This document shows, one piece after another, positions 17,507 through 27,050 of a stretch of 64,000 bases of DNA. The notes under the pieces were generated by a model, which made no database searches, was not told the DNA's origin, and worked only from the letters and a program-made list of their open reading frames with translations. Made by a program: the position numbers and the translations under genes. The first letter of the stretch is position 1. Each line of letters begins with the position of its first letter. Source of the DNA: Erwinia phyllosphaerae (GTDB lineage Bacteria > Pseudomonadota > Gammaproteobacteria > Enterobacterales > Enterobacteriaceae); contig NZ_JAHSPF010000003.1 of NCBI RefSeq assembly GCF_019132875.1, positions 186,001 to 250,000 of the forward strand, read 5' to 3'.

Positions 17507-17519
17507 CGGCAAATTGCCG
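17507..17519. promoter_or_regulatory. Palindrome and -10 box before the PMP3 gene
   Basis: CGGCAAATTGCCG is a perfect palindrome directly upstream of a consensus -10 hexamer TATAAT at 17521-17526. Its position in the promoter spacer suggests an operator, though no regulator can be named. Confidence 0.4.
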
Positions 17520-17574
17520 CTATAATCAATAAACGATTACAAAACAAGCTGTTATCCGACGCTATGGAGGCATC

Positions 17575-17733
17575 ATGGATTTTTTACGTATTATTATCGC
17601 TATTCTTCTGCCACCGCTGGGCGTATTTATGCAGGTAGGTTTTGGCGGCGCTTTCTGGCTAAATATCTTACTGACCCTGTGCGGCTATATTCCCGGTATC
17701 GTCCATGCCGTATGGGTCATTGCCCGCCGTTAA
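17575..17733 (+). CDS. PMP3/YqaE family small membrane protein
   Basis: This 52-residue protein has two membrane segments (residues 3-21 and 27-49) and matches the UPF0057/PMP3 family: [20 protein letters not shown] and [14 protein letters not shown] are characteristic and very close to E. coli YqaE. Family members are stress-induced membrane peptides thought to affect membrane potential. The ATG at 17575 follows a TGGAGG ribosome site. It lies 46 bp upstream of dsrB on the same strand, so the two may share a transcript from the promoter at 17521. E. coli does not have it at this place. Confidence 0.9.
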   Translation: MDFLRIIIAILLPPLGVFMQVGFGGAFWLNILLTLCGYIPGIVHAVWVIARR

Positions 17734-17779
17734 CGGCTACGCTATCTTAGCAATCTGGCGTGTTATCAGAGGAAATCAG

Positions 17780-17968
17780 ATGAAGGTGAACGATCGGGTT
17801 ACGGTAAAAACCGACGGCGGGCCGCGCAGAGCCGGAAAGGTGCTGGCGGTTGAAGACTTTAGCGAAGGCACTATGTACCTGGTCGCGCTGGAAGAGTATC
17901 CGCAGGGCATCTGGTTTTTTAATGAAACAGGGCATCGCGACGGCATTTTTGTTGAGCCGCAGCAGTAG
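17780..17968 (+). CDS. dsrB: DsrB family protein
   Basis: This 62-residue protein is nearly identical to E. coli DsrB in [17 protein letters not shown] and [17 protein letters not shown]. Its function is unknown; in E. coli the gene is sigma-S dependent and lies next to the small RNA gene dsrA. The ATG at 17780 follows AGAGGAAA. A strong terminator follows at 17982. The conserved partner here supports looking for dsrA just upstream. Confidence 0.94.
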   Translation: MKVNDRVTVKTDGGPRRAGKVLAVEDFSEGTMYLVALEEYPQGIWFFNETGHRDGIFVEPQQ

Positions 17969-17981
17969 CCAGCCATCCAGC

Positions 17982-18007
17982 AAAAGGGCGAATTTCTCGC
18001 CCTTTTT
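17982..18007 (+). terminator. Intrinsic terminator after dsrB
   Basis: AAAAGGGCGA (17982-17991) pairs perfectly with 17997-18006 around a 5-nt loop, and the second arm runs into T residues. The leading A residues could also serve the convergent chemoreceptor gene. Confidence 0.9.
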
Positions 18008-18059
18008 TATTGCCAGCTTAAAACCAGCTCCTGTCACCGTGGTTAACGACAGGGATTAA

Positions 18060-19751
18060 TCAAAAAGTTTCCCAGTTACCGGCTTCTGCCAGCGCGGGCT
18101 TTACTGCCGTTGGCCTGGTCTTAGATGCCGCTGGCCGAACGCTGTTTTGTACGCTGCCGCTCAGATGGAAAGCGGCTACGGCCTGAGTAAGATGGGAAGC
18201 CTGATCTTCCAGCGAAGAGGCGGCCACGGTTGCCTCTTTAACCAGCGATGCGTTTTGCTGAGTCGCGTTATCCATTTCCGATACGGCCAGGCTTATCTGC
18301 TGAATACCACGGCTTTGCTCATCTGAAGCAGAAGCGATCTCGGTCATGATGTTCGTTACGCCGCCCACGGCTTCGACGATATCCGTCATCTTTTCACCTG
18401 CGTTGCCTACCTGATATAAACCCTGTCCGACCAGGCTCACCGATTCGGCTATCAATCCTTCAATCTCTTTTGCTGCACCGGCGCTACGCTGCGCCAGACT
18501 GCGTACTTCGCTGGCGACTACGGCAAAACCACGGCCCTGTTCACCAGCCCGCGCGGCCTCTACGGCGGCGTTAAGCGCCAGAATATTCGTTTGAAAAGCG
18601 ATGCTGTTAATAACGGTGGTGATTTCAGCTATTTTCTTCGAGCTGGTAGAAATATTGTTCATGGTACTGATAACGCCGGAAACAATGTCGCCGCCCTGGC
18701 GAGCTTTGCCGGAGGCATCGTTAGCAAGCTGACTGGCAAAATGGGCGTTTTCCGCGTTCTGCTTCACCGTTGCGGTAAGCTGCTCCATGCTGGCAGCGGT
18801 TTCTTCCAGCGCGGCCGCCTGCCGATCCGTACGGGAAGAAAGATCGCTGTTGCCCGCCGAGATCTCCGTCGATCCCTGATAAATGGCCATTGCGCCCTCA
18901 CGTACCGTGCCGACCGTTTTTTCCAGCGCCTGCTGCATGGTTTGCAGATGGCTGCCCAGCGTGCCGATTTCACTACGTCCCCAGCTTTGCGGCGTGGCGG
19001 TCAGGTCGCCGTGGGAAATACGCTCAATTCTGTCTACCGCATTGCGCAGCGGGGCGATAACGACGCGGCGCAGGAAAATAAAGGTTGCCAGCGTCAGCAA
19101 TAGCGCGGCGGCAAAGGCGCTGGCCATCATGATAAAGCCCATACGCGTTTGCGCTTCTGCTCTGGCATTAATGGCGGTGGCGCGCTGGGTACGAATGGCA
19201 ATTGCCTTTAGCAGCACGGCGTTATAAGCGTCATCCAGGTTACGAGTGACGTCCGTTTCCCGACTGAGCACGCTTTCAAAACTACCGGCCTGTGCATTCT
19301 TTATCATCGGTACCAGGCCCTGATTAAGGTAGGCCGTAAAGCGGGTAGTCAGTTCACCATCCAGCGCTTCATCCTCTGGCGTTTTAATCCGGCGATGCAT
19401 ATAGGCCTGAAAATTATCGGTAGCCAGCTTAATTCTGTTTTCAACCTGCTTAAGGTTTTTGTCAAACAGCTCCATATTCCCCTCACGCACCGCTGCGCCA
19501 GCGTGGATAAGGTTAAGCCGGGCCGTGCGCATATGGTTGGAGCTATTGGAAATAGCCATGCGTACCTGAATTTCTTCAGTAACATCCTGAAGTGACCGGT
19601 TACTCTGGATCAGGTAATAGCTGGCAAGCCCAATACAAAGCGCGAATAAAAGCAGGATAGCGCCGAGAATCGCGCTAAAAAGAGGAACCAGACGCAAATG
19701 TTGCCAGAAACTGATGTGGGAATCGCCCACATTTTGGGAAAATGATTTCAT
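18060..19751 (-). CDS. Methyl-accepting chemotaxis protein (Tar/Tsr type)
   Basis: This 563-residue chemoreceptor has a membrane segment at about 22-46, a four-helix periplasmic ligand domain of the Tar type to about 205, a second segment ([19 protein letters not shown]) at about 208-227, a HAMP linker and a cytoplasmic signalling coiled coil. The hairpin tip [20 protein letters not shown] is intact. The last five residues are NWETF, the tether that recruits CheR and CheB, as in the major receptors Tar and Tsr. The ligand cannot be told. It is a single gene inserted between dsrB and rcsA relative to E. coli, and a sigma-28 promoter precedes it, so it is expressed with late flagellar genes. 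Confidence 0.94.
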   Translation of the reverse strand: MKSFSQNVGDSHISFWQHLRLVPLFSAILGAILLLFALCIGLASYYLIQSNRSLQDVTEEIQVRMAISNSSNHMRTARLNLIHAGAAVREGNMELFDKNLKQVENRIKLATDNFQAYMHRRIKTPEDEALDGELTTRFTAYLNQGLVPMIKNAQAGSFESVLSRETDVTRNLDDAYNAVLLKAIAIRTQRATAINARAEAQTRMGFIMMASAFAAALLLTLATFIFLRRVVIAPLRNAVDRIERISHGDLTATPQSWGRSEIGTLGSHLQTMQQALEKTVGTVREGAMAIYQGSTEISAGNSDLSSRTDRQAAALEETAASMEQLTATVKQNAENAHFASQLANDASGKARQGGDIVSGVISTMNNISTSSKKIAEITTVINSIAFQTNILALNAAVEAARAGEQGRGFAVVASEVRSLAQRSAGAAKEIEGLIAESVSLVGQGLYQVGNAGEKMTDIVEAVGGVTNIMTEIASASDEQSRGIQQISLAVSEMDNATQQNASLVKEATVAASSLEDQASHLTQAVAAFHLSGSVQNSVRPAASKTRPTAVKPALAEAGNWETF

Positions 19752-19806
19752 ACCCTTTCGCTCTTTGCTGGGGAAACGAAGCGGCAGGCCTCGCTCTGTT
19801 TACAAG

Positions 19807-19833
19807 ACATCGGCAGAAAGTGAGGAAAGATTA
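19807..19833 (-). promoter_or_regulatory. Sigma-28 (FliA) promoter of the chemoreceptor gene
   Basis: On the minus strand the sequence reads TAAT-N15-GCCGATGT against the consensus TAAA-N15-GCCGATAA. It ends 56 nt before the chemoreceptor ATG at 19751. Confidence 0.75.
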
Positions 19834-19867
19834 CGGATGAAGTGTGATTTGGCTAACAGAAGTGAAC

Positions 19868-19898
19868 AAAAAAGCCGACGGTGTCGTCGGCTTTTTTT
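19868..19898. terminator. Bidirectional intrinsic terminator next to rcsA
   Basis: GCCGACG (19874-19880) and CGTCGGC (19885-19891) pair around GTGT, with A-runs on the left and T-runs on the right. Read leftwards it terminates rcsA, which ends at 19904. Confidence 0.9.
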
Positions 19899-19903
19899 TG
19901 TGC

Positions 19904-20539
19904 TTAGCGAACGTTAACGTAGATACCGCTGGTAACGTTATCGGTCAGGCGAACCACATGGTAAATAACCTGTTTGTTGTGTGTTTTAATCTTACGTTTA
20001 ATATTGCCTTTGTGCGAAGAAACCGTCTTGGCCTTAATTTGCATTTTGTCCGATATTTGAATCGTATCGTGGCCAGACATCCACATTTTCAGCATGTTTG
20101 ACTCGGTTTGGCTTAGCGTCAATGGATGAACATCGAAACCAGCGGAATAGCGAGGTGAAACATTTAGTTTTTTCTGGAAATAGGAAACCAGTAAATTATC
20201 AAGTGTCGCAGGCTTAATCGATTTTGACGTAATAATCAGGTTCTTACGAACGTAGAGGTATTCCTCAAAATGGATATTGGAGATAGCCATAAAGATAAAA
20301 AACAGTGTGTCAGGATGCTGTGTAATAATATCTCTGATGCGCTCACTGGCATCTGCTTCATAAATAAAACAATCTTCGTTAATAAACACGACGCCAGGTT
20401 GAACCTGTTGACATTTAATCTGTAGCTGATCGATATCGGTAACGGAAGTAATATATTTCTTTTTAACTCCCTTAACCGACATATAGTCAGTAAGGCCTAA
20501 GCGTGTGTAGCTGCATGAATCCATTATAATTGTTGGCAT
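19904..20539 (-). CDS. rcsA: Capsule/exopolysaccharide activator RcsA
   Basis: This 211-residue LuxR-type regulator is the auxiliary activator of capsule or exopolysaccharide genes, acting as a heterodimer with phosphorylated RcsB. The C-terminal helix-turn-helix region ([20 protein letters not shown], then [20 protein letters not shown]) is nearly identical to E. coli RcsA, and the N-terminus begins [18 protein letters not shown]. The start at 20539 corresponds to the E. coli start; an upstream start at 20557 would add six residues. In Erwinia and Pantoea RcsA activates amylovoran or stewartan synthesis. A long AT-rich leader with a candidate RcsAB box precedes it. Confidence 0.96.
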   Translation of the reverse strand: MPTIIMDSCSYTRLGLTDYMSVKGVKKKYITSVTDIDQLQIKCQQVQPGVVFINEDCFIYEADASERIRDIITQHPDTLFFIFMAISNIHFEEYLYVRKNLIITSKSIKPATLDNLLVSYFQKKLNVSPRYSAGFDVHPLTLSQTESNMLKMWMSGHDTIQISDKMQIKAKTVSSHKGNIKRKIKTHNKQVIYHVVRLTDNVTSGIYVNVR

Positions 20540-21181
20540 AACTGCGACCCTCACCAAATTGTTATTCGTTTAAACTAACGATGAATTACGCGTTGTGTAA
20601 GTTACGAGAGTAATATGTTCTGTTTTCAGTTTTATTATTTGTACTCAGCATTAACACTGTCAGTTTAGCGCTAATTTGATCGATCTATGCTTGAGATAAC
20701 CGTTTAGTCCGGGCACATAATGCACAGCTACCAGGATAAAAACCGCTTCCAGGCCGAGTGCCTGACGGATGCAGACTGCATCCCTTTTGTGAACCACGCC
20801 ACTATCGCGCAGAACGCAGAAAAACCTGATAGGACGATTCCTAAAAAACATTCACTACACGAATGAGTGCGTGACAAGCGGTGCTGACAATGCCGTAAAA
20901 CGCGGTTTTATACAAGAAAAACTACAAAAAATAAAAACTTCAGTAAAAACAGTCCCTTTTGAAGCTCACTCTGTTTAACTTTCACGCAACATCCGAGCTG
21001 TTTCGTTAAACAAAATACGCTAAGTGGCTTTTAATAAGAATAATTTTCATTGAAGTCGGCAATTTATCAGATTTTCCTTAGGTTATTTCTGTGAAGCGTG
21101 GTTTGAAAAATGCACTAAAACATTCTATGCGCTTAACTATGCATCATTGGGTTGTCTTATAGGGTGGGGTAACACTTAAGT
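20540..21181. promoter_or_regulatory. Long AT-rich rcsA upstream region
   Basis: This 642-bp spacer between rcsA and fliR contains no convincing gene. It is AT-rich, as expected for a region bound by H-NS, which silences rcsA in E. coli. It holds the candidate RcsAB box at 20830. fliR's transcript ends at its right side, where no clear terminator was seen. Confidence 0.6.
20830..20843. promoter_or_regulatory. Candidate RcsAB box
   Basis: TAGGACGATTCCTA matches 11 of 14 positions of the RcsAB box consensus TAAGAATATTCCTA. It lies about 290 bp upstream of the rcsA start, a distance similar to the autoregulatory box of E. coli rcsA. It supports positive autoregulation. Confidence 0.6.
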
Positions 21182-21967
21182 TTATCTGGCGGGAAGCTCA
21201 TTAAGGATCTGCGAGAGTAAATCAAATACTTCACTAAACAGATGCTCGCAGAAAGGGGCGAGGAGCGGCATCATCAGGCTCATAAAGACAAGGCCGATTG
21301 ATAAGGTGATGGGAAAGCCAATAGCAAATACCGACAGCTGAGGTGTAACACGGTTTAACAAACCCAGTGCCAGGTTAATGATGAGCAGCAGAGTTATCAA
21401 GGGTAGCGCTAATCGCATTCCATTAAGGAAAATCAAACTGGCTGCACGCGTTAGCGCCAGAAAAGCGTTGCCATTGACTAAATCACCGCCAATCGGCAGC
21501 GTATGAAAGCTGTCTGCCACCATAGAAATCAACCAGAGATGACCGTTAAAGGATAAAAACAGCAACATCGCGAGCATATCCATAAAACGGGCCAGCACCG
21601 GCATATTCAGTCGGCTGGCAGGATCGAAGAAGGTGGCGAAGGAGATTCCCATTTGTAAACCAATCACTTCCCCGGCTGTTCTCACCGCCGCAAAAGCGAA
21701 TTGCATCGTAAAACCTATAGCGACGCCTATAAGAATCTGCTGAATCAACAGCCACAGGCCTGAAAATGAGAACAAGGCGATGTTCACGGGCGGCAGCGTC
21801 GGGATCAGCACATAAGTGATCAGCAGGCCCAGACCCAGCTTTACTTTTTTGCTGATCGATTTTTCGCTCAAGATCGGCGCGGTCATGATTAACGCCAGCA
21901 CGCGGGCGAGAGGCCAGAAAAGTTGGCCTACCCATAACACCAGCTGGCTGCTGTCGAAGTTAATCAT
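21182..21967 (-). CDS. fliR: Flagellar export gate protein FliR
   Basis: FliR is an integral membrane part of the flagellar type III export gate with FliP and FliQ. The 261-residue product has six or so hydrophobic segments and conserved FliR stretches such as [15 protein letters not shown] and [18 protein letters not shown]. It is the last gene of the fliLMNOPQR unit on the minus strand, directly abutting fliQ with no gap. Length is normal. Confidence 0.95.
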   Translation of the reverse strand: MINFDSSQLVLWVGQLFWPLARVLALIMTAPILSEKSISKKVKLGLGLLITYVLIPTLPPVNIALFSFSGLWLLIQQILIGVAIGFTMQFAFAAVRTAGEVIGLQMGISFATFFDPASRLNMPVLARFMDMLAMLLFLSFNGHLWLISMVADSFHTLPIGGDLVNGNAFLALTRAASLIFLNGMRLALPLITLLLIINLALGLLNRVTPQLSVFAIGFPITLSIGLVFMSLMMPLLAPFCEHLFSEVFDLLSQILNELPAR

Positions 21968-22237
21968 TTAGCCGATCATGGTTGGCAGGTTGGTAAACAA
22001 GGTGCGCATGTAGTCCAGCACCAGGTTCAGCATCCACGGGCCAGCCACCACGATAGTGGCAACCACGGCGAGGACTTTAGGAATAAAAGAGAGCGTCTGC
22101 TCGTTGATCTGCGTCGCAGCCTGAATGAGGCTGATAAACAAACCGCTAAACAGGGCAGCCAGCAGCAGCGGAGCCGCCAGCAGCAGCGCGACGTGCAGCG
22201 CATCATGACCAATTGACATAACCGATTCAGGTGTCAT
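21968..22237 (-). CDS. fliQ: Flagellar export gate protein FliQ
   Basis: This 89-residue membrane protein with two hydrophobic hairpin segments matches E. coli FliQ (ATQINEQTLSFIPKVLAV and GPWMLNLVLDYMRTLFTNLP). The ATG at 22237 (MTPESVM) gives the family length; a GTG one codon upstream is possible. It is 81 nt downstream of fliP, an unusually wide gap for this pair, and abuts fliR. Confidence 0.95.
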   Translation of the reverse strand: MTPESVMSIGHDALHVALLLAAPLLLAALFSGLFISLIQAATQINEQTLSFIPKVLAVVATIVVAGPWMLNLVLDYMRTLFTNLPTMIG

Positions 22238-22318
22238 CACGACTCCGGGAAATAATAGTGCTTTGGAATGTCGTCAGCGCAGGTTGTGCCGCGACACCGT
22301 TGTTTCGGGTTAGCCCGT

Positions 22319-23053
22319 TTATGAGTAAAAACTTTGCGCCAGCGAACTAATCAACAGCTGCCAGCCGTCTACCAGCACAAACAGCATGAGCTTAAAGGGC
22401 AACGCTATCGTCGCGGGCGGTACCATCATCATCCCCAGCGCCATCAGTACGCTGGCGACCACCAGGTCAATAATCAAAAAAGGAATAAAGACGGTAAAGC
22501 CAATCTGGAAAGCCGTTTTCAGTTCGCTGGTCACATAGGCTGGCAGCAAAATACGCATTGGCACGGCTTCCGGCCCCTGTAACGGCGGCGTATTAGCCAG
22601 GCGGGCAAACAGAGCCAGATCCGCTTCGCGCGTCTGGCGCAACATAAATTCCCGCAGCGGCTGCGCGCCTTTATCAATGGCATCCTGCATGCTCATCTTA
22701 TCTTCGCTGAACGGCAGATAAGCGTCCTGATACATCTTGTCGAACACCGGACTCATAATAAAAAAGGTCAAAAACAGCGCCAGGCCAAGCAGTACCTGGT
22801 TTGGCGGGGCGGATGGCGTGCCCAGTGCGTTACGCAGCAGGCCAAACACAATGATGATGCGCGTGAAGCTGGTCATCATCAGCAAAATAGCAGGCAAAAA
22901 GGTCAGCGAGGTAATAAATACCAGCGTCTGTACCGGCAGCGACCAGCTCTGGCCGCCGTTTGCCGTTGGGCGGCTAATCAGGCCTGGCAGCTGGGCGTGA
23001 ACTTCAGGGGCCAACAGCAACAGCAAGGCCAGCAGGGGAAAAATGCGTTTCAT
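22319..23053 (-). CDS. fliP: Flagellar export gate protein FliP
   Basis: This 244-residue protein forms the core of the export gate. A cleavable-looking signal sequence ([19 protein letters not shown]) is followed by the mature start QLPGL. The body is nearly identical to E. coli FliP, including [20 protein letters not shown] and [20 protein letters not shown]. The ATG overlaps the fliO stop as ATGA, indicating translational coupling. Confidence 0.96.
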   Translation of the reverse strand: MKRIFPLLALLLLLAPEVHAQLPGLISRPTANGGQSWSLPVQTLVFITSLTFLPAILLMMTSFTRIIIVFGLLRNALGTPSAPPNQVLLGLALFLTFFIMSPVFDKMYQDAYLPFSEDKMSMQDAIDKGAQPLREFMLRQTREADLALFARLANTPPLQGPEAVPMRILLPAYVTSELKTAFQIGFTVFIPFLIIDLVVASVLMALGMMMVPPATIALPFKLMLFVLVDGWQLLISSLAQSFYS

Positions 23054-23664
23054 TTTGGTTTTCCAGCGCGTTTAATTAGCTCTAAAACCTGACGGAAATC
23101 GCGCGGCGGCGGCTCTTCCGGATTTTCCTGCGCCGTTGACGGCGGCAGGGTATGCAAATGGGTGATCTGCTGCGCCGTCACACCCAGCACCAGCCGGGCA
23201 TCTTCCACGTCAACAATCACTACGCGCTCGCGCTGTCCAACCTGACAGCTGGCGCTAACGGACAAACCGTGTTGTCCACGCTTGCCCGTTTTCGGCGTAA
23301 AGCCAAGGCGTTTGGCAAGCCAGGCGCAGGCCAGAATTAACAGAATAATCGCGGCCAGTACGCTGCTCACCTGGGCCAGCACCGAACCGGTAGAAACGGT
23401 CGGCTGTCCCACAGGCTGCTGTTGCATCATCGGTGAGTGGATAACCGACTGCTGGCCCGCATTGTTCTGCGTTTGGCTCGCAGACTGTTGCTGACCCGCA
23501 TCGTTCTGCGTTTGGTTCGCAGACTGTTGCTGGCCCGCATTGTTGTGCGTTTGGCTCGCAGACTGTTGCTGACCCGCATCGTTCTGCGTTTGGTTCGCAG
23601 ACTGTTGCTGACCCGCATCGTTCTGCGGCTGTTCCGCCGACTGCTGTGCCTGGCTGCTACTCAT
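23050..23664 (-). CDS. fliO: Flagellar protein FliO with a repeat-expanded N-terminus
   Basis: FliO is a bitopic protein that helps assemble the FliP/FliR export gate. The conserved part starts with a membrane segment ([20 protein letters not shown], about residues 97-116) and a cytoplasmic domain ending [14 protein letters not shown]. What is odd is the first 70 residues: five tandem copies of a 13-residue unit of the type [13 protein letters not shown]. This makes the protein 204 residues instead of about 120-145. The repeat would lie on the periplasmic side. fliO overlaps fliN's stop by one base and fliP by four. Identity rests on position and on the C-terminal half. Confidence 0.9.
   Translation of the reverse strand: MSSSQAQQSAEQPQNDAGQQQSANQTQNDAGQQQSASQTHNNAGQQQSANQTQNDAGQQQSASQTQNNAGQQSVIHSPMMQQQPVGQPTVSTGSVLAQVSSVLAAIILLILACAWLAKRLGFTPKTGKRGQHGLSVSASCQVGQRERVVIVDVEDARLVLGVTAQQITHLHTLPPSTAQENPEEPPPRDFRQVLELIKRAGKPK
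23451..23640. repeat. 39-bp tandem repeat within fliO
   Basis: About five head-to-tail copies of a 39-bp unit encode a Gln/Asn/Ser/Ala-rich 13-residue repeat. Copies two and four are near identical and differ from copies one and three at shared positions, so a 78-bp higher-order unit is visible. The last copy has diverged. Each unit is a whole number of codons, so copy-number change would keep the frame. Confidence 0.92.
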
Positions 23665-24071
23665 TAGCGGCTCAGTCGACGCATACGCTCGGAAGGCGTA
23701 ATAATGTCGGTGATGCGCACGCCATACTTATCCGCGACCACGACCACTTCGCCCTGGGCAATCAGATAACCGTTGATCAGGATATCCAGCGGCTCACCGG
23801 CCAGACCTTCCAGCGCCACCACTGAACCCTGCGTCAGGCGCAGCAGCTCCTTAATGGTCATCTTGGTACGGCCCAGTTCCACGGTCAGCTTGACCGGGAT
23901 ATCCATAATCAGATCGATATCCTGTAGCGAACCGGCGATATCGTTGCTTTCCAGAGATTTAAACACCCCTTCAGACGCGCTGCTGGTAGTGTTTGACTGC
24001 TCGTTCAGCGCGTCAGCCCAAAGGTCGTCCGCAGAGAGGTCGTCAGCGGACGGCTTGTTGGTATCACTCAT
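23664..24071 (-). CDS. fliN: Flagellar motor switch protein FliN
   Basis: This 135-residue C-ring protein has an acidic variable N-terminus and a SpoA domain from about residue 50 that is almost identical to E. coli FliN (DIDLIMDIPVKLTVELGRTK and GVRITDIITPSERMRRLSR). The ATG at 24071 (MSDTNKPS) matches the family start and overlaps the fliM end by 8 bp. Confidence 0.96.
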   Translation of the reverse strand: MSDTNKPSADDLSADDLWADALNEQSNTTSSASEGVFKSLESNDIAGSLQDIDLIMDIPVKLTVELGRTKMTIKELLRLTQGSVVALEGLAGEPLDILINGYLIAQGEVVVVADKYGVRITDIITPSERMRRLSR

Positions 24072-25071
24072 GGGGCTGTTCCTCATTCATCGAGTTCAAA
24101 ATCGGGTTAATCAAATGTTCCACTCGCAGCGCGTACTGCCCATTCATGGTGCCGTACTGGCTGGTCAGCACCGGCACGCCATCGACATGCGCGATAATGC
24201 GATCCGGTTTTTCTATCGGTAATACATCGCCGGGCTTCAGCGCCAGCAGGCGCGAAATCCGCATTGAGACGTCGGCAAAGTTGGCGATCAGCTCCAGTTC
24301 GGAGTGTTGCACCTGCTTAACCAGCGTCTCACGCCAGTTCTGATCTTCCTGACGCGAGTTCTCCAGCGGCGGATTCACCAGCGTTTCGCGCAGCGGTTCA
24401 ATCATGCTGAACGGAATACAGATATTGAACTCGCCGACCAGGTTGCCTATCTCCACCTGAAACGGCGTGGTAATCACGATATCGTTAGGTGAAGTTGTAA
24501 TATTAGTAAATTTTACCTGCATCTCGGAGCGAACATACTCCACATCCAGCGGATAAATCGGTTTCCACGCCTCGCTGTACCCCTCAAGCGCCAGCTTCAG
24601 CATCTTGCGGATCACGCGCTGTTCGGTAGCGGTAAACTCGCGGCCTTCCACCTTGGTAGGGAAACGACCGTCGCCGCCAAACAGGTTATCCACGGCGATA
24701 AACACCAGGCTTGGCGAGAACACCACCAGCGCGGTGCCGCGCAGCGGCTTCAGATGAATCAGGTTCAGGTTCGTCGGGACCGGCAGGTTGCGAGCAAATT
24801 CATGGTAAGGCTGAATTTTAATCGCACCAACCGTGATATCCGGGCTACGGCGCAGCAGGTTAAACAGCGCCATCCTGTAAGAACGCGCAAAGCGTTCGTT
24901 AATGATCTCCAGCGCCTGCAGACGTTCGCGCACCATGCGACGCTGGGTATTGGGATCGTAAGGACGAATATCACTGTCGCCCGCACTGCTGACGTTCTCT
25001 TCTGCCGCGCTGTCGCTGTCGCCGTTGAGCAGCGCGTCGATTTCCGCCTGTGAAAGAATGCTGTCGCCCAT
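24064..25071 (-). CDS. fliM: Flagellar motor switch protein FliM
   Basis: This 335-residue C-ring protein binds CheY-P and sets rotation direction. The N-terminal CheY-binding peptide MGDSILSQAEIDALLNGDS is intact, followed by the middle CheC-like domain and the C-terminal SpoA domain. It lies 6 bp after fliL in the same operon and overlaps fliN. No anomalies. Confidence 0.96.
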   Translation of the reverse strand: MGDSILSQAEIDALLNGDSDSAAEENVSSAGDSDIRPYDPNTQRRMVRERLQALEIINERFARSYRMALFNLLRRSPDITVGAIKIQPYHEFARNLPVPTNLNLIHLKPLRGTALVVFSPSLVFIAVDNLFGGDGRFPTKVEGREFTATEQRVIRKMLKLALEGYSEAWKPIYPLDVEYVRSEMQVKFTNITTSPNDIVITTPFQVEIGNLVGEFNICIPFSMIEPLRETLVNPPLENSRQEDQNWRETLVKQVQHSELELIANFADVSMRISRLLALKPGDVLPIEKPDRIIAHVDGVPVLTSQYGTMNGQYALRVEHLINPILNSMNEEQPHE

Positions 25072-25077
25072 TTTGTC

Positions 25078-25557
25078 TTACCTCAGGATAAAGGCGGTGA
25101 ACAGAACGTCAGTCACCTTTTGCGGAGGTTGTCCCGGCACCAGCGGCGGTGCAAGTACGGCTTTAATCTGTTTCACCAGCTCCTGCTTGCCTTGCTCGTT
25201 GCCAAGCGCGGCGGCGTTCTGGTTAGAGAGCAGCATCAGCAGACGGCTGCGCACTTCCGGCAGATAGTCGTTGATGCGCTGGCTGGTTTCCTGGTCTGGC
25301 AAACGCAGCGTGAATCCAACATACAAAACGCGGTCAGGATCGTTATCCGGATTAATCAGGTTAACGGTAAAAGTATCCAGCGCGAAAAAGACCGGCGCGG
25401 GCGGTGGCGTTGGCTTGGCAGCTTCCGCCTTATCGGCAGGTCCGTGCATTTTATGCCAGACCAGATAACCTCCGACGCCACAAGCGGCTACAACGATCAG
25501 CGCTATGAGGATAATCAAAAGTTTACGTTTGCCGCTTTTGGCTTTCTTCTCAGTCAT
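25078..25557 (-). CDS. fliL: Flagellar basal body-associated protein FliL
   Basis: This 159-residue single-pass protein stabilises the stator-rotor interface. It has a lysine-rich N-terminus, a membrane segment ([20 protein letters not shown]), a proline-rich linker and the periplasmic FliL domain with [10 protein letters not shown] and [14 protein letters not shown]. The start at 25557 (MTEKK) was chosen over an in-frame ATG at 25593 by comparison with the family. It begins the fliLMNOPQR block, 143 bp after fliK. Confidence 0.94.
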   Translation of the reverse strand: MTEKKAKSGKRKLLIILIALIVVAACGVGGYLVWHKMHGPADKAEAAKPTPPPAPVFFALDTFTVNLINPDNDPDRVLYVGFTLRLPDQETSQRINDYLPEVRSRLLMLLSNQNAAALGNEQGKQELVKQIKAVLAPPLVPGQPPQKVTDVLFTAFILR

Positions 25558-25700
25558 ACTGGCGATAATTCCTGTGAGTATTTTCGGAAGCAATCTAATC
25601 CGCTCCCTGACGACGTTATGGGCAGATTATCCCGCATCGGTTGCCAAACAATAGGGCGAAAAGACGCGGGTTTTGCCGTTAGCTTTTGCGTTTGTGGCCG

Positions 25701-27050
25701 TCAGGCGAAAATATCAACAGCGCCGTTACCGGCTGCACGCGACTGCAGCGAGGCAGGAACGGCAATTGGCGTCACATCGTCATTGTCAGTCGTCAGGCTA
25801 AAAGTATTGCCACGGCTGTTATTACGCTGCTGATCCTGCTGGCCGCTAAAGCTCTGGCCTTGCTGGAACGCGTCGCTGCTGACGTTGGTCTGGCCCAGGT
25901 TAATGCCGTTCTGCGCCAGCGCTTCTTTTAGCTGCGGCATGGCGGCTTCCAGCGCGGCACGAACCTGGCTGTGGTTCGATACCATGCTCAGCTGCGCCTG
26001 ATCGCTGTCCAGCTTAAGGCTTATTTGTATACTGCCCAGATCTTGCGGATGCAGATGCAGCTCGGCGGTCTGCTGACCGTTACGGCTGAACATCACAATC
26101 TGCTGGCCCAGCGCCTGCTGCCATTCCGGACTGCCCAGCTGTGAACTTAGCTGTGGCGCGGCCGGAGCCGTGACCAGCGAGCTGGCTGCTGGCGTCACCG
26201 CGGCAGAAGCTGCACTAATAACATTAGTGGTTATCGTCGATTGTGTGGCAGAACTTGAGTTTTCTTTATCATTATCCTTGCTCACCTGACCTAAAACCTG
26301 CTGGAAAGCGCTGGTCAGCGTAGCCGTATTGGCATCGGTTTTTTGCGCGGTGGCGGCGGTTGAGGTCGTCAACACATTGCTGCTGCCGGACTGGCTATTT
26401 TTATCATTGCCTTTCACTGATTCATCAGCGCTGGCCGTGGTTGCCTTAGCGTTTGATAAGAGCGAAGCGAGTGTCGCGTTCGCATTGCTGCCCTTAATGC
26501 CGCCGTCGGCCAGCGTATCGCTGCCTTTAGCCGCTGTGGCGGTCGCTGCTGGCTGCGCCTGTGCCTGCGGCAGCATGGCAAACAGCGCCTGTAGCGCCTG
26601 CATATCGTTATTGCTTAGCGTGGTCGTTGCGGTAGCGGCGGTGCCTTCGCTGCTTTCGCTGGTATCGGTCAACTCGCTATCTTTACTTTGCGTACCGGCT
26701 TTGGTGGGCTGTAGCAACGCATTCAGCGTTTCAGGCTTGTCCAGCGCGGCCAGCAGTGCGTTAAGCTTCGCTTTTGGCGATGAGGTATCTTTGTCGTCCG
26801 TGCTGGCGGCAGTGGCGGCGGTCGTGCTGGCAGGCAGGGCAGCGGTTTGCCCCTGCTGCGCCAGCGTTAACAGCTTGTTGCCAAGCAGCGTCAGAAAACC
26901 CGCGCTACCGGTTTCAGCCGCTGTTCCCGTCGCAGCGATGCCGGAATCCGTACCGATATCGGTAGCATCCGTAGCGCTTGCGGTAGTCGTGGCAGCAGAC
27001 GTCGCTTTGGTAGCGTTAGTGGCGTTGGTAACCAGTGGCAAAGTGATCAT
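25701..27050 (-). CDS. fliK: Flagellar hook-length control protein FliK
   Basis: This 449-residue secreted ruler protein measures hook length and switches export specificity. The first 300 residues are low-complexity, rich in Ala, Thr, Ser and Asn, as usual. The C-terminal Flg_hook domain is recognisable by [21 protein letters not shown] and [20 protein letters not shown]. It overlaps fliJ by 4 bp. The strong codon bias produces long open frames on the opposite strand, which are not genes. Confidence 0.93.
   Translation of the reverse strand: MITLPLVTNATNATKATSAATTTASATDATDIGTDSGIAATGTAAETGSAGFLTLLGNKLLTLAQQGQTAALPASTTAATAASTDDKDTSSPKAKLNALLAALDKPETLNALLQPTKAGTQSKDSELTDTSESSEGTAATATTTLSNNDMQALQALFAMLPQAQAQPAATATAAKGSDTLADGGIKGSNANATLASLLSNAKATTASADESVKGNDKNSQSGSSNVLTTSTAATAQKTDANTATLTSAFQQVLGQVSKDNDKENSSSATQSTITTNVISAASAAVTPAASSLVTAPAAPQLSSQLGSPEWQQALGQQIVMFSRNGQQTAELHLHPQDLGSIQISLKLDSDQAQLSMVSNHSQVRAALEAAMPQLKEALAQNGINLGQTNVSSDAFQQGQSFSGQQDQQRNNSRGNTFSLTTDNDDVTPIAVPASLQSRAAGNGAVDIFA

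Noticed and set aside
20720-20866. 48-codon plus-strand ORF in the rcsA-fliR gap
   Set aside because: It has no clear ribosome site or family match and covers the candidate RcsAB box; the region is better explained as rcsA upstream DNA.
21035-21049. TAAGAATAATTTTCA as a second RcsAB box
   Set aside because: It matches only the left half of the consensus and lies about 500 bp from rcsA; the site at 20830 is better.
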